Source: Pseudomonas sp. CHM02 (GTDB taxonomy: Bacteria; Pseudomonadota; Gammaproteobacteria; Pseudomonadales; Pseudomonadaceae). Taken from it: a stretch of DNA of 48,667 nucleotides. A model generated the notes under the pieces. That model saw only the letters and a program-made list of their open reading frames with translations. It did not search any database and was not told where the DNA came from. Shown in pieces: positions 34,948 through 42,963 of the stretch (positions are counted from its first letter, which is position 1; each line of letters begins with the position of its first letter). Made by a program: the position numbers and the translations under genes. The stretch spans positions 1 through 48,667 of the forward strand of contig NZ_JFCA01000050.1 in NCBI RefSeq assembly GCF_000612585.1, read 5' to 3'.

Positions 34948-34973
34948 CCCTCACCACTCGCCAAGAGGCCCCC

Positions 34974-35429
34974 ATGAGCCGCGACAGCCGTTACCTGGAA
35001 TCCATCCTTCACCACGACATCCCCCTCACTCGGGAGATGGGCCTCAAGGTGCTCGACTGGCAACACGGCCAATTGCAGTTGCACCTGCCCTTGCAAGCCA
35101 ACATCAACCACAAGAGCACCATGTTCGGCGGCAGCCTGTATTGCGGCGCAGTACTGGCGGGTTGGGGCTGGTTGCACTTGCAGTTGCGCGAAGAAGGCAT
35201 CGAAGACGGGCATATCGTGATTCAGGAAGGGCAAATCAGTTATCCGCTGCCGGTCAAGCGCGATGCAACGGTGGTGTGCCAGTCGCCGGAGGAAAAGGTG
35301 TGGAAGCGGTTTGTGGCGACCTACAAGCGCTATGGCCGCGCGCGATTGACGCTGGAGACGTGGGTTGTGAATGAGGGCAGCGAGGAGCATGCGGTCAACT
35401 TCACCGGCCAATACGTCCTGCACCGTTAG
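34974..35429 (+). CDS. Thioesterase-like protein with YiiD C-terminal-type domain
   Basis: A 151-residue hot-dog-fold protein of the putative-thioesterase group related to the C-terminal domain of E. coli YiiD (YESILHHDIPLTREMGLKV-like start, INHKSTMFGGSLYCGAVLAGWGWL, then beta strands ending FTGQYVLHR). The frame is open from 34944, where an ATG overlaps the dctD stop. The ATG at 34974 is preferred because AGAGG lies 7 bases upstream. It may be co-transcribed with dctBD. The substrate is unknown, and a link to dicarboxylate sensing is not obvious. Confidence 0.8.
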   Translation: MSRDSRYLESILHHDIPLTREMGLKVLDWQHGQLQLHLPLQANINHKSTMFGGSLYCGAVLAGWGWLHLQLREEGIEDGHIVIQEGQISYPLPVKRDATVVCQSPEEKVWKRFVATYKRYGRARLTLETWVVNEGSEEHAVNFTGQYVLHR

Positions 35430-35458
35430 AAGCCACAACACAAAACCACTGTGGGAGC

Positions 35459-35530
35459 GGGCTTGCTCGCGAATGCGCAGGGTCAGTCGATACTTTCATC
35501 AGCTGACAGACTGCATTCGCGAGCAAGCCC
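35459..35530. repeat. REP-type palindrome with an 18-bp perfect stem
   Basis: GGGCTTGCTCGCGAATGC (35459-35476) is exactly complementary to 35513-35530, around a 36-base loop. This is a classic inverted REP pair between the convergent thioesterase-like gene and cysQ. It may also help end transcription. Confidence 0.75.
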
Positions 35531-35553
35531 CACACATTTGATCTGGTGTGACC

Positions 35554-36390
35554 TTAAGATCTCGCCAGGTTTAGCAGGCGCTCACGCCAAACCGCCTTGG
35601 CTGGCAACGCCAGGAAGAACGGGTTCAACAACGATGCCCGCGCCGGATAGCTGAACGGCGCGCCACTCAGCTCCAGCACTTCGCCGCCCGCGCCCTCGAG
35701 CACACCTTGGGCGGCCGCAGTGTCCCACTGTGAAGTCGGCGCCAGGCGCGGGTAGCAATCCGCACTGCCCTCGGCCAACAGGCAGAACTTCAATGAGCTG
35801 CCGATATTCGCCAGCTTCAACGCGCCCAGGCCTTCGCTCAGTCCGTCCAGAAGACGTTCCTGCTCCGGGCTGGTATGCCGACGACTGGCCACCACGGTAA
35901 ACGACTCGCCCGCGGCGGGCGCCTCGCGTACTTGAATCTGCTTGGGTGCTTCATTCACATCCGAGCGCCAGGCGCCCAGGCCCGCGCCGCCAAAGTAGCA
36001 ACGGCCACTGGTGGGCATCGACACCACGCCGAACACCACGCGCCCCTGTTCGATCAACGCGATGTTCACGGTGAATTCTTCGCTGCCGGAGATAAATTCC
36101 TTGGTGCCGTCCAGCGGGTCCACCAACCACCAGCGCTGCCAGCCGGCGCGCACGCTCTGGTCGATGTCGGCGTCCTCCTCGGACAACACCGGAATGCTCG
36201 GGTCCAGCGCGGTCAGGCCCGCCAGGATCAGGTGGTGAGCAGCCAGGTCCGCTGCCGTCACGGGCGAATCGTCGGCCTTGGAAGTCACAGCCACGTCAGC
36301 GCGCCAGTACGGCAATATCACTTCACCGGCCTGGCGTGCCAGCTCGATCACAGGGGCAATAAACGGGTGGCCTAAAAACAGTTCGCTCAT
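35554..36390 (-). CDS. cysQ: 3'(2'),5'-bisphosphate nucleotidase CysQ
   Basis: A 278-residue lithium-sensitive phosphatase of the inositol-monophosphatase fold. It removes 3'-phosphoadenosine 5'-phosphate formed during sulfate assimilation. Family motifs are VLSEEDAD, WLVDPLDGTKEFISGSEEF with the metal-binding DPLDGT, and the second metal motif WDTAAAQGVLEGAGG. The start overlaps the nudE stop by 4 bases (ATGA), so the two form an operon transcribed nudE to cysQ. Confidence 0.94.
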   Translation of the reverse strand: MSELFLGHPFIAPVIELARQAGEVILPYWRADVAVTSKADDSPVTAADLAAHHLILAGLTALDPSIPVLSEEDADIDQSVRAGWQRWWLVDPLDGTKEFISGSEEFTVNIALIEQGRVVFGVVSMPTSGRCYFGGAGLGAWRSDVNEAPKQIQVREAPAAGESFTVVASRRHTSPEQERLLDGLSEGLGALKLANIGSSLKFCLLAEGSADCYPRLAPTSQWDTAAAQGVLEGAGGEVLELSGAPFSYPARASLLNPFFLALPAKAVWRERLLNLARS

Positions 36391-36953
36391 GCGATAAACG
36401 CTCCACGCTGGGTCAACAGGTCTCGTACCAGGTACAGCGCGGCCAGGGCGCGGCCTTCGCTGAATTGCTCGTTTTGCGCGAGCAACGACAGCTCACGCAG
36501 GTTTACCCGGTCCACACGCATCGGCTCAGGTTCGTCGCCTTCCAGGCGCTCTTCATAAAGATCGGTGGCCAGTACCACCTGGATTTTCTGGCTCATGTAG
36601 CCAGGCGACAGCGACAGTTCGGTGAGGTGTTCCAACTGACGAGCGCCATAGCCGGCCTCTTCCTTGAGTTCGCGGTTTGCCGCCGCCAGCACGTCTTCGC
36701 CGGGTTCGATCAACCCCTTGGGCAACGACAACTCATATTCATCGGTACCACCGCAGTACTCTTCCACCAGCAACGCATGGTCCGCATCGATCATTGCCAC
36801 GATCATCACCGCGCCATAGCCGGCACCGCGGCCCACCAGGCGCTCGTAGGTCCGTTCAACGCCATTGGAAAAGCGCAATTGCACTTCCTCCACGCGGAAC
36901 AAACGGCTACTGGCGACTATTTCGCGGGCGAGGACGGTGGGTTTCTGGCGCAT
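36387..36953 (-). CDS. nudE: ADP compounds hydrolase NudE (Nudix family)
   Basis: A 188-residue Nudix hydrolase acting on ADP-ribose, Ap3A, NADH and similar compounds. The complete Nudix box spans GLIEPGEDVLAAANREL followed by KEEAGY. The N-terminus (VASSRLFRVEEVQLRFSNGVERTYERL) is typical of NudE. It is the first gene of the nudE-cysQ pair, a conserved arrangement in pseudomonads and enterics near nucleotide-recycling genes. The divergent yrfG gene shares an 87-base intergenic region. Confidence 0.93.
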   Translation of the reverse strand: MRQKPTVLAREIVASSRLFRVEEVQLRFSNGVERTYERLVGRGAGYGAVMIVAMIDADHALLVEEYCGGTDEYELSLPKGLIEPGEDVLAAANRELKEEAGYGARQLEHLTELSLSPGYMSQKIQVVLATDLYEERLEGDEPEPMRVDRVNLRELSLLAQNEQFSEGRALAALYLVRDLLTQRGAFIA

Positions 36954-37040
36954 AAGCGGCTCCTTGGCGTGATCGGGTTACTATACCGTGGCTTTTCCGA
37001 TTGTCTGTGTCGGATATCTTTACTTACATGAGAACGCCCC

Positions 37041-37703
37041 ATGCCCTCTCTGCCCTGGCACGCCATCGACACTGTCCTGCTGGACATGGACGGCACCCTG
37101 CTCGACCTGCATTTCGACAACCACTTCTGGATGGAGCACCTGCCCCAGCGTTACGCCGAACTGCACGGGGTGAGCCGCGCCATGGCCGAGATGGAACTGC
37201 AGCCGCTGTTCGAGCGTAACGCCGGACAGTTGCAATGGTATTGCCTGGACTTCTGGAGCACGGAGCTGAAAATCCCGGTGCGCGAACTCAAGCAGGAAAC
37301 CGCCCACCTGATCGCGCTGCGCCCGGACGCGGACACCTTCCTGGCGGCGATCAAACAGGCCGGCAAGCGCGTGATCCTGATCACCAACGCTCATCGTGAC
37401 TCGCTCTCGTTGAAGCTGGAACGCATTGAACTGGCGCCGTATTTCGAACGATTGATCAGTTCCCACGATTACGGCTTCGCCAAGGAAAACCCACAGTTCT
37501 GGGACGCCCTGCAAGCCGACATTCAATTCGATCCCGTCCGCAGTCTGTTTATCGACGACACATTGCCGATCCTGCGCAGTGCACGGGATTTTGGCGTGGG
37601 GCATCTGCTGGCGGTGAAGGAGCCCGACAGCAAGAAGGGGCCAAAGGACACGGCAGAGTTTGCAGCGGTGGATGATTATCGCGACATCATTGCCGGGCTC
37701 TGA
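37041..37703 (+). CDS. yrfG: GMP/IMP nucleotidase YrfG (HAD family)
   Basis: A 220-residue haloacid-dehalogenase-type phosphatase. Motif I is LLDMDGTLLDLHFDN with both catalytic aspartates, motif II is ILITNAHRDS, and motifs III/IV are FAKENPQFW and SLFIDDTLPIL. It hydrolyses purine nucleoside monophosphates in the family. The neighbourhood (nudE, yrfG) is conserved in E. coli and Pseudomonas. A longer in-frame start is absent; the ATG at 37041 begins close to motif I as usual. Confidence 0.9.
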   Translation: MPSLPWHAIDTVLLDMDGTLLDLHFDNHFWMEHLPQRYAELHGVSRAMAEMELQPLFERNAGQLQWYCLDFWSTELKIPVRELKQETAHLIALRPDADTFLAAIKQAGKRVILITNAHRDSLSLKLERIELAPYFERLISSHDYGFAKENPQFWDALQADIQFDPVRSLFIDDTLPILRSARDFGVGHLLAVKEPDSKKGPKDTAEFAAVDDYRDIIAGL

Positions 37704-37736
37704 AGCCTATAGAAGAGCCTGGCTTATGCAGGACCC

Positions 37737-37803
37737 GGCTTGCCGGCGATAGCATCACCTCGGCTTAACCAACGAACCGGGGCGCCTGCATCGCTGGCAA
37801 GCC
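37737..37803. repeat. REP-type inverted repeat after yrfG
   Basis: GGCTTGCCGGCGAT (37737-37750) pairs with ATCGCTGGCAAGCC (37790-37803), with one G-T wobble. It lies between the convergent yrfG and BON-LysM genes and is followed by a further GGGAGC-type half copy. Confidence 0.6.
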
Positions 37804-37836
37804 AGCTCCCACACAAGCCCGCTCTACAGAAGATGC

Positions 37837-38280
37837 TTACTTGGCTGGAATACGCAGAGTCTGCCCAGGGTAAATTTTGTCCGGATGCGACAACAGCGGT
37901 TTGTTGGCTTCAAAGATCTTGTTGTACAGATTCGCATCACCGTAAACGGTCTTGGAGATCGCGCTCAGGGTGTCGCCCTTTCTCACAACGACGAAGGTGG
38001 CTGCAGCGACGACAGGCCCAGAAACGGTGATCTGGTCATCGACACTGGCCACGCCGGCAATATTGCCTGCCGCGAGAAGGACTTTTTCTTTCTCTTCCTG
38101 GCTGGCAACGGTCCCCGTAAGCGTGACCTTGTCACCCTCGACAGTGGCGTGAACGTCCGGGTTGCCGAGGCCGACTTTCTCGATATGTTTTTTCAGATCC
38201 TCACTCGCATTGGCATTACCCGGCGTCAACAGGTCAATCAACTTCTCGCCCGCTTCCTTAACAAAGCTAAAAATACTCAT
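37837..38280 (-). CDS. BON and LysM domain protein (Kbp/YgaU-like)
   Basis: A 147-residue protein with a BON domain (about residues 28-88, VGLGNPDVHATVEGDKVTLTGTVAS) and a C-terminal LysM domain (about 95-147, FVVVRKGDTLSAISKTVYGDA...IYPGQTLRIPAK). It resembles E. coli YgaU/Kbp, a cytoplasmic potassium-binding protein. The start is the ATG at 38280, preceded by GGAGAG; a longer upstream frame is spurious. There is no signal peptide, in keeping with Kbp. It is divergent from the LysR-type gene. Confidence 0.9.
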   Translation of the reverse strand: MSIFSFVKEAGEKLIDLLTPGNANASEDLKKHIEKVGLGNPDVHATVEGDKVTLTGTVASQEEKEKVLLAAGNIAGVASVDDQITVSGPVVAAATFVVVRKGDTLSAISKTVYGDANLYNKIFEANKPLLSHPDKIYPGQTLRIPAK

Positions 38281-38410
38281 GGTGCGCTCTCCTTGGGATT
38301 TGAGTTCCAGATGCCCAAGACTAGACCAGTCCCAAAGACTTGGGTTCCGGCCCGACCAAAGACCCAAACGCGCTAGAATCCACCGCCATTGGAATAAGCC
38401 TGGAGCGAAG

Positions 38411-39298
38411 ATGGACATCAAACAGCTGAAATTCCTCATCGCCCTCGACGAGACCCGTCACTTCGGCCAGGCGGCGGCGCGTTGCCATATCACCCAACCG
38501 ACCCTGTCGATGCGCTTGCGCAGCCTTGAAGAAGAGCTGGACCTGCCTCTGGTGAACCGTGGCCAGCGCTTCGAGGGTTTTACCGCACCCGGGGAACGGG
38601 TGCTGGCCTGGGCACGCACGGTGCTGGCGGCCTATGACGGGTTGCAGGCTGAAGCGGCAGCCTGTCGCGGCAACCTCGTGGGCACGTTGCGCCTGGGCGT
38701 GGTGCCACTGTCGAGCTTCGACCCCTTGGCGTTGATGCAGCAGCTGCATAAAGAGCACCCGAGCCTGCGCTTTGAGCTGTCGGCACTCAGCTCCGAGCAG
38801 ATCCTGGAGCAGTTGGCGAGCAATCGCCTGGACTTGGGCGTGTCCTACCTGGAGCGTTTGGACAATGAACGCTTCGACTCCCTGGCCTTGGGCGAGACCC
38901 GCATGGGCCTGCTCTACGACCAACGCTTCTTCAGTTTCGGTGAGACGCCGTTGAGCTGGGAAGCGTTGATCGAACTGCCGTTGGGCATGCTCACCAGCGG
39001 CATGCACTTTCGCCAGTCCATCGACCACAACTTCCACAGCCGTGGGCTCAACCCGCAACCGCTGCTGCAGACCGATGCCGTCCATCAGTTGCTGCAAGCC
39101 GTGCACGGCGGCCTGTGCTGCGCCGTCATGCCACTGGACGGTGGCCTGGATGCACTCACCGAGCACCTGCGCCTGCAGCCGATAGAAGACGCCCACACCC
39201 TCGCGCGCCTGGGGTTGATCATGCGTCGCAGCGCACCGCGCTCAGCGTTGGCGGAGGCGTGTTTTGCGCTGTATCAGAAATCGCAAAACGAACCTTGA
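38411..39298 (+). CDS. LysR-family transcriptional regulator
   Basis: A 295-residue regulator. The N-terminal winged helix-turn-helix is MDIKQLKFLIALDETRHFGQ followed by AAARCHITQPTLSMRLRSLE, and a two-lobe effector domain covers residues about 90-295. The ATG at 38411 starts the canonical LysR N-terminus; an upstream open frame from 38162 is antisense to the LysM gene and is rejected. It lies directly upstream of fdhD and the YdeP-type oxidoreductase, a synteny kept in other pseudomonads, so it may regulate them, perhaps at the nested palindrome at 39318-39373. The effector is unknown. Confidence 0.9.
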   Translation: MDIKQLKFLIALDETRHFGQAAARCHITQPTLSMRLRSLEEELDLPLVNRGQRFEGFTAPGERVLAWARTVLAAYDGLQAEAAACRGNLVGTLRLGVVPLSSFDPLALMQQLHKEHPSLRFELSALSSEQILEQLASNRLDLGVSYLERLDNERFDSLALGETRMGLLYDQRFFSFGETPLSWEALIELPLGMLTSGMHFRQSIDHNFHSRGLNPQPLLQTDAVHQLLQAVHGGLCCAVMPLDGGLDALTEHLRLQPIEDAHTLARLGLIMRRSAPRSALAEACFALYQKSQNEP

Positions 39299-39317
39299 TC
39301 GACGTCATCTATCGGTA

Positions 39318-39373
39318 GATCAGTACTGGCAATTAGACGCGACGCTTTGTCGCGCCTAGTCTAAACACTGATC
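39318..39373. promoter_or_regulatory. Nested palindrome in front of fdhD
   Basis: Three inverted repeats share nearly one centre: GATCAGT (39318-39324) with ACTGATC (39367-39373), TTAGAC (39333-39338) with GTCTAA (39359-39364), and GCGAC (39339-39343) with GTCGC (39349-39353). A 5-base bulge lies on the right arm. The element ends 22 bases before the fdhD start. It may be a regulator site or an RNA fold. Confidence 0.55.
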
Positions 39374-39395
39374 AATCCGTCGGTGGTACTGCCCC

Positions 39396-40235
39396 ATGAA
39401 CGCCAAGCGCCCAGTCTGCGCGGCGCCTGCTCTTGAAACGCCAGCGCCCGCCGCCAGCCAGAGCTACCAGTATTGCAATCTTGAACACACAGAATCTGCC
39501 AGCACTGCGTTGGCGGAAGAAGTGGCGTTGGCGATTGCCTACAACGACATCAGCCAGGCAGTGATGCTGGTAACACCGACGGACCTGGAAGACTTTATTG
39601 TCGGTTTCAGCATCGGTAGCGGTATTATCGCCGACGTTGGCGACATTTATGACCTTAAGCTCAGCGGCTCAGGCTCCGCTCAGTATGCTCAGGTACAGAT
39701 CTCCAGCCGCGCTTTCTGGAACCTCAAGCAGCAGCGCCGCCAACTGGCCGGCACCAGCGGTTGCGGCCTGTGCGGCGTAGAAGCGGTCGAGCAGGCCCTG
39801 CCGGACCTTCAAGTGTTGCCCGGCGCGCCGTTACCGCCCGCCGAATGGCTCGATGGCCTGCGCCAACGCATCAGCGCCTTTCAGCCTCTTGGCCAATACA
39901 GCGGCGCCGTGCACGCGGCGGTGTTCATGAACGGCCAGGGCGAATTGCTGATGGGCCGCGAAGACATCGGCCGACATAACGCCCTGGATAAGTTGATCGG
40001 CGCGTTGATCCGCCAAAAGATTCCGACCGAAGGCGGCCTGGCGATTGTGACAAGTCGTTGCAGCCTGGAACTGATCCAGAAAGTCCTGCGCGCGGGCATC
40101 CAGACCCTGGTCAGCCTGTCGTCGCCCACCGGCCTGGCCCTGCAGTGGGCCCGCCGGCATAACCTCAATCTCATCCACCTGCCGCAGAAAAGTGCGCCGC
40201 GGGTCTACAGCCCTGCGATGGAGAACCAGCCATGA
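39396..40235 (+). CDS. fdhD: FdhD, sulfurtransferase for formate dehydrogenase-type enzymes
   Basis: A 279-residue protein that moves sulfur from a cysteine desulfurase to the bis-MGD cofactor of formate-dehydrogenase-like oxidoreductases. The essential cysteine loop is present as GTSGCGLCG with Cys123 and Cys126. The conserved blocks DLEDFIVGFSIGSGII, HAAVFMNGQGELLMGREDIGRHNALDKLIG and IVTSRCSLELIQKVLRAGI are also there. Its stop overlaps the start of the molybdopterin oxidoreductase gene by 4 bases, which points to that enzyme as its client. Confidence 0.95.
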   Translation: MNAKRPVCAAPALETPAPAASQSYQYCNLEHTESASTALAEEVALAIAYNDISQAVMLVTPTDLEDFIVGFSIGSGIIADVGDIYDLKLSGSGSAQYAQVQISSRAFWNLKQQRRQLAGTSGCGLCGVEAVEQALPDLQVLPGAPLPPAEWLDGLRQRISAFQPLGQYSGAVHAAVFMNGQGELLMGREDIGRHNALDKLIGALIRQKIPTEGGLAIVTSRCSLELIQKVLRAGIQTLVSLSSPTGLALQWARRHNLNLIHLPQKSAPRVYSPAMENQP

Positions 40236-42580
40236 GCCAGCATCACCAAGCCGACCAAACCCCAACCCCGCGCTACAAGCCCTACAAGGGCCCGGCCGGC
40301 GGCTGGGGCGCACTGATCAGCGTGGCGCAAGCCTGGCTGACCAGCGACAATGCGCTGAAAAACCTGCGCATGATGCTCAAGACCAACCAGAACGGCGGCT
40401 TCGACTGCCCGGGTTGCGCGTGGGGCGACTCGCCGGAAAGCGGCATGGTCAAATTCTGCGAAAACGGCGCCAAGGCGGTGAACTGGGAAGCCACCAAGCG
40501 CCGTGTGGATGGTGCATTCTTCGCCAAGCACAGCGTCACCGCCTTGCTGGAGCAAAGCGACTATTGGCTGGAATACCAGGGCCGCCTGACCGAGCCGATG
40601 CGCTATGACGCCGAAACCGACCGCTACAAACCCATCAGTTGGGAAGCGGCCTTCGATCTGGTCGGCAAGCACCTCAATGCCCTGCCAAGCCCGGACATGG
40701 CCGAGTTCTACACCTCGGGCCGCGCCAGCAACGAAGCGGCGTACCTCTATCAGCTATTCGTGCGCGCCTACGGCACCAACAACTTCCCGGACTGCTCGAA
40801 CATGTGCCACGAAGCCAGCGGCGTCGCCCTGGCGCAAAGCGTGGGCGTCGGCAAAGGCACCGTGACCTTTGATGACTTCGAACACGCCGATGCAATTTTC
40901 GTGTGGGGCCAGAACCCCGGCACCAACCACCCGCGTATGCTCGAACCACTGCGCGAAGCGGTTAAGCGCGGCGCCCAGGTGGTGTGTATCAACCCGCTGA
41001 AAGAGCGCGGCCTGGAACGCTTCCAGCACCCGCAACACCCGCTGGAAATGCTCACCAACGGCGATAAGCCGACCAATACCGCCTACTTCCGTCCGGCGCT
41101 GGGCGGCGACATGGCGATCCTGCGCGGCATGGCCAAGTTCCTGCTGCTGTGGGAACGCCAGGCCCAGGCCGAAGGTAAGGAGGCCGTGTTCGACCACGAC
41201 TTCCTCAACGAACACACCGCCAACGTGCTGGATTACCTGGGCAAGATCGACGACACCTCCTGGGATGAAATCGTCGAACAGTCCGGCCTGACCCTGGTCG
41301 AGATCGAGCAAGCGGCGCGCATGTACGCCAAAGGCAAGAACGTGATCATGTGCTGGGCGATGGGTATCACCCAGCATCGCCATTCGGTGCCGACCATCCA
41401 GGAAATCGCCAACCTGATGCTGCTGCGCGGCAACATCGGCCGCCCTGGCGCCGGCCTGTGCCCGGTGCGTGGCCACAGTAACGTGCAGGGCGACCGCACC
41501 ATGGGCATCAACGAACGCCCACCGGTGGCGTTCCTCGATTCCCTGGAGCGTCGTTTCCAATTCCAGGTGCCGCGTGAAAACGGCCACAACGTGGTCGAAG
41601 CGATTCACGCCATGCTCGAAGGCCGCTCCAAGGTGTTTATCGGCCTGGGCGGCAACTTCGCCCAAGCCACGCCGGACAGCCCGCGCACCTTCGAAGCGCT
41701 GCGCAGTTGCGACCTGACCGTGCAGATCAGCACCAAGCTCAACCGCAGCCATCTGATGCACGGCAAAGACGCGCTGATCCTGCCGTGCCTGGGCCGTACC
41801 GATATCGATATCCAGGCCGAAGGGCCGCAAGCGGTGACGGTGGAAGACTCGTTCAGCATGGTCCACGGCTCCAACGGCCAGCTGCAGCCGCTGTCGAAAT
41901 TGATGAAATCGGAGCCGGCGATCCTGGCCGGCATCGCGGCCGCAACCCTGGGCAGCACGCCGGTGGATTGGAACTGGTTGGTGGCCGACTATGGCCGCAT
42001 CCGCGACCTGATCGCCGACACCATCCCGGGCTTCAAGGACTTCAACGAGAAGATCAAAAACCCGGGCGGTTTCTACCTGGGCAACTCCGCGGGCGCGCGC
42101 CGCTGGAACACCCCGTCGGGCCGCGCCAACTTCCGCCCGAACATCCTGCCCAAGGACCTGATCCACGAACGCACCCACGCCACTGGCCGCGTGCCGGACC
42201 TGATCATGCAGTCGATGCGCTCCCACGATCAGTACAACACCACGATCTATGGCCTGGACGACCGCTATCGTGGGGTCAAGGGCCAGCGCGATGTGCTGTT
42301 CGTCAACGAAGCCGACATCATCCGCCTGGGCTTCAAGCCAGGGCAGAAGGCCGACATCGTGTCGCTGTGGGAAGACGGCCGCGAGCGTCGTGTGAAGGGC
42401 TTCACCCTGTTGGCGTTCGATATTCCGGCGGGGCAGGCAGCGGCCTACTACCCGGAAGTCAACCCGCTGGTACCGCTGGAAAGCACCGGGGATGGCAGCC
42501 ATACGCCGACGTCGAAATTCGTGGCGATCCGCCTGGAAGCGGCGAGTGACAACGGCTTGATCATGGCGCGCTCGGCCTGA
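40232..42580 (+). CDS. FdhF/YdeP-family molybdopterin oxidoreductase
   Basis: A 782-residue member of the formate-dehydrogenase-H-like group typified by E. coli YdeP. The N-terminal iron-sulfur region shows only three cysteines, C59 and C62 in FDCPGCAWG and C76 in KFCENGAK. Cys192 in SNMCHEASG aligns with the metal-liganding Sec/Cys of formate dehydrogenase H (VUHGPSVAG region). The MGD-binding segments FVWGQNPGTNHPRM, GNIGRPGAGLCPVRGHSNVQGD and a C-terminal molydop-binding domain follow. No electron-transfer subunit gene is adjacent. E. coli YdeP is linked to acid resistance; the substrate here is unknown. It is translationally coupled to fdhD. Confidence 0.9.
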   Translation: MSQHHQADQTPTPRYKPYKGPAGGWGALISVAQAWLTSDNALKNLRMMLKTNQNGGFDCPGCAWGDSPESGMVKFCENGAKAVNWEATKRRVDGAFFAKHSVTALLEQSDYWLEYQGRLTEPMRYDAETDRYKPISWEAAFDLVGKHLNALPSPDMAEFYTSGRASNEAAYLYQLFVRAYGTNNFPDCSNMCHEASGVALAQSVGVGKGTVTFDDFEHADAIFVWGQNPGTNHPRMLEPLREAVKRGAQVVCINPLKERGLERFQHPQHPLEMLTNGDKPTNTAYFRPALGGDMAILRGMAKFLLLWERQAQAEGKEAVFDHDFLNEHTANVLDYLGKIDDTSWDEIVEQSGLTLVEIEQAARMYAKGKNVIMCWAMGITQHRHSVPTIQEIANLMLLRGNIGRPGAGLCPVRGHSNVQGDRTMGINERPPVAFLDSLERRFQFQVPRENGHNVVEAIHAMLEGRSKVFIGLGGNFAQATPDSPRTFEALRSCDLTVQISTKLNRSHLMHGKDALILPCLGRTDIDIQAEGPQAVTVEDSFSMVHGSNGQLQPLSKLMKSEPAILAGIAAATLGSTPVDWNWLVADYGRIRDLIADTIPGFKDFNEKIKNPGGFYLGNSAGARRWNTPSGRANFRPNILPKDLIHERTHATGRVPDLIMQSMRSHDQYNTTIYGLDDRYRGVKGQRDVLFVNEADIIRLGFKPGQKADIVSLWEDGRERRVKGFTLLAFDIPAGQAAAYYPEVNPLVPLESTGDGSHTPTSKFVAIRLEAASDNGLIMARSA

Positions 42581-42608
42581 TCAGGACTGTTGCGGTGGGC
42601 AAGCTTAT

Positions 42609-42743
42609 TGTGGTGAGCGGGCTTGCCCCCGCGCTGGGCCGCGAAGCGGCCCCATTAAAACCACTTGGGCGTGTCAGACAAACCGCTGTGGCAGGTTTTA
42701 GGGCGGCTTCGCAGCCCAACGCGGGGCAAGCCCGCTCGCCACA
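42609..42743. repeat. REP-type inverted pair after the YdeP-type gene
   Basis: TGTGGTGAGCGGGCTTGCCC (from 42609) is matched by GGGCAAGCCCGCTCGCCACA (to 42743) with one mismatch, around two smaller palindromes (GGGCCGCGAAGCGGCCC and GGGCGGCTTCGCAGCCC-like). Confidence 0.75.
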
Positions 42744-42775
42744 GTAAAGCAGAGCGCCGTACAAACTTCGGGCAT

Positions 42776-42805
42776 AAAAAAGGCCGCTTTTGCATAAAAG
42801 CGGCC
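42776..42805 (-). terminator. Minus-strand intrinsic terminator without an obvious gene
   Basis: A perfect 10-bp stem, GGCCGCTTTT (42782-42791) with AAAAGCGGCC (42796-42805) and a GCAT loop, is followed on the minus strand by T6. On the plus strand it lacks a T-run. No minus-strand gene lies just upstream of it, so it may end a small RNA or antisense transcript. Confidence 0.7.
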
Positions 42806-42963
42806 GTTCCGAAGTAGCTAAAGACTCGCAAAAAATATTTAAGTTCCCCAGTTAAAACAGTAACTTAGAGAATTGTGTACAACTCGTGTTACTGGTCGGA
42901 TTTCTATTGTCACAATCTCGACACAGCCTCAGGATCGCGCCGTCATCCTCTTGAGGTCTCTCT

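Larger units (their letters stand above)
42581..42963. other. Gene-free spacer with REP pair and minus-strand terminator
   Basis: These 383 bases hold a REP pair (42609-42743), a terminator-like hairpin facing the minus strand (42776-42805) and an AT-rich stretch (42810-42963) that should contain the promoter of the glycine-zipper gene, whose ribosome site is TTGAGG just before 42964. No protein-coding frame with a start and ribosome site was found. Confidence 0.6.
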
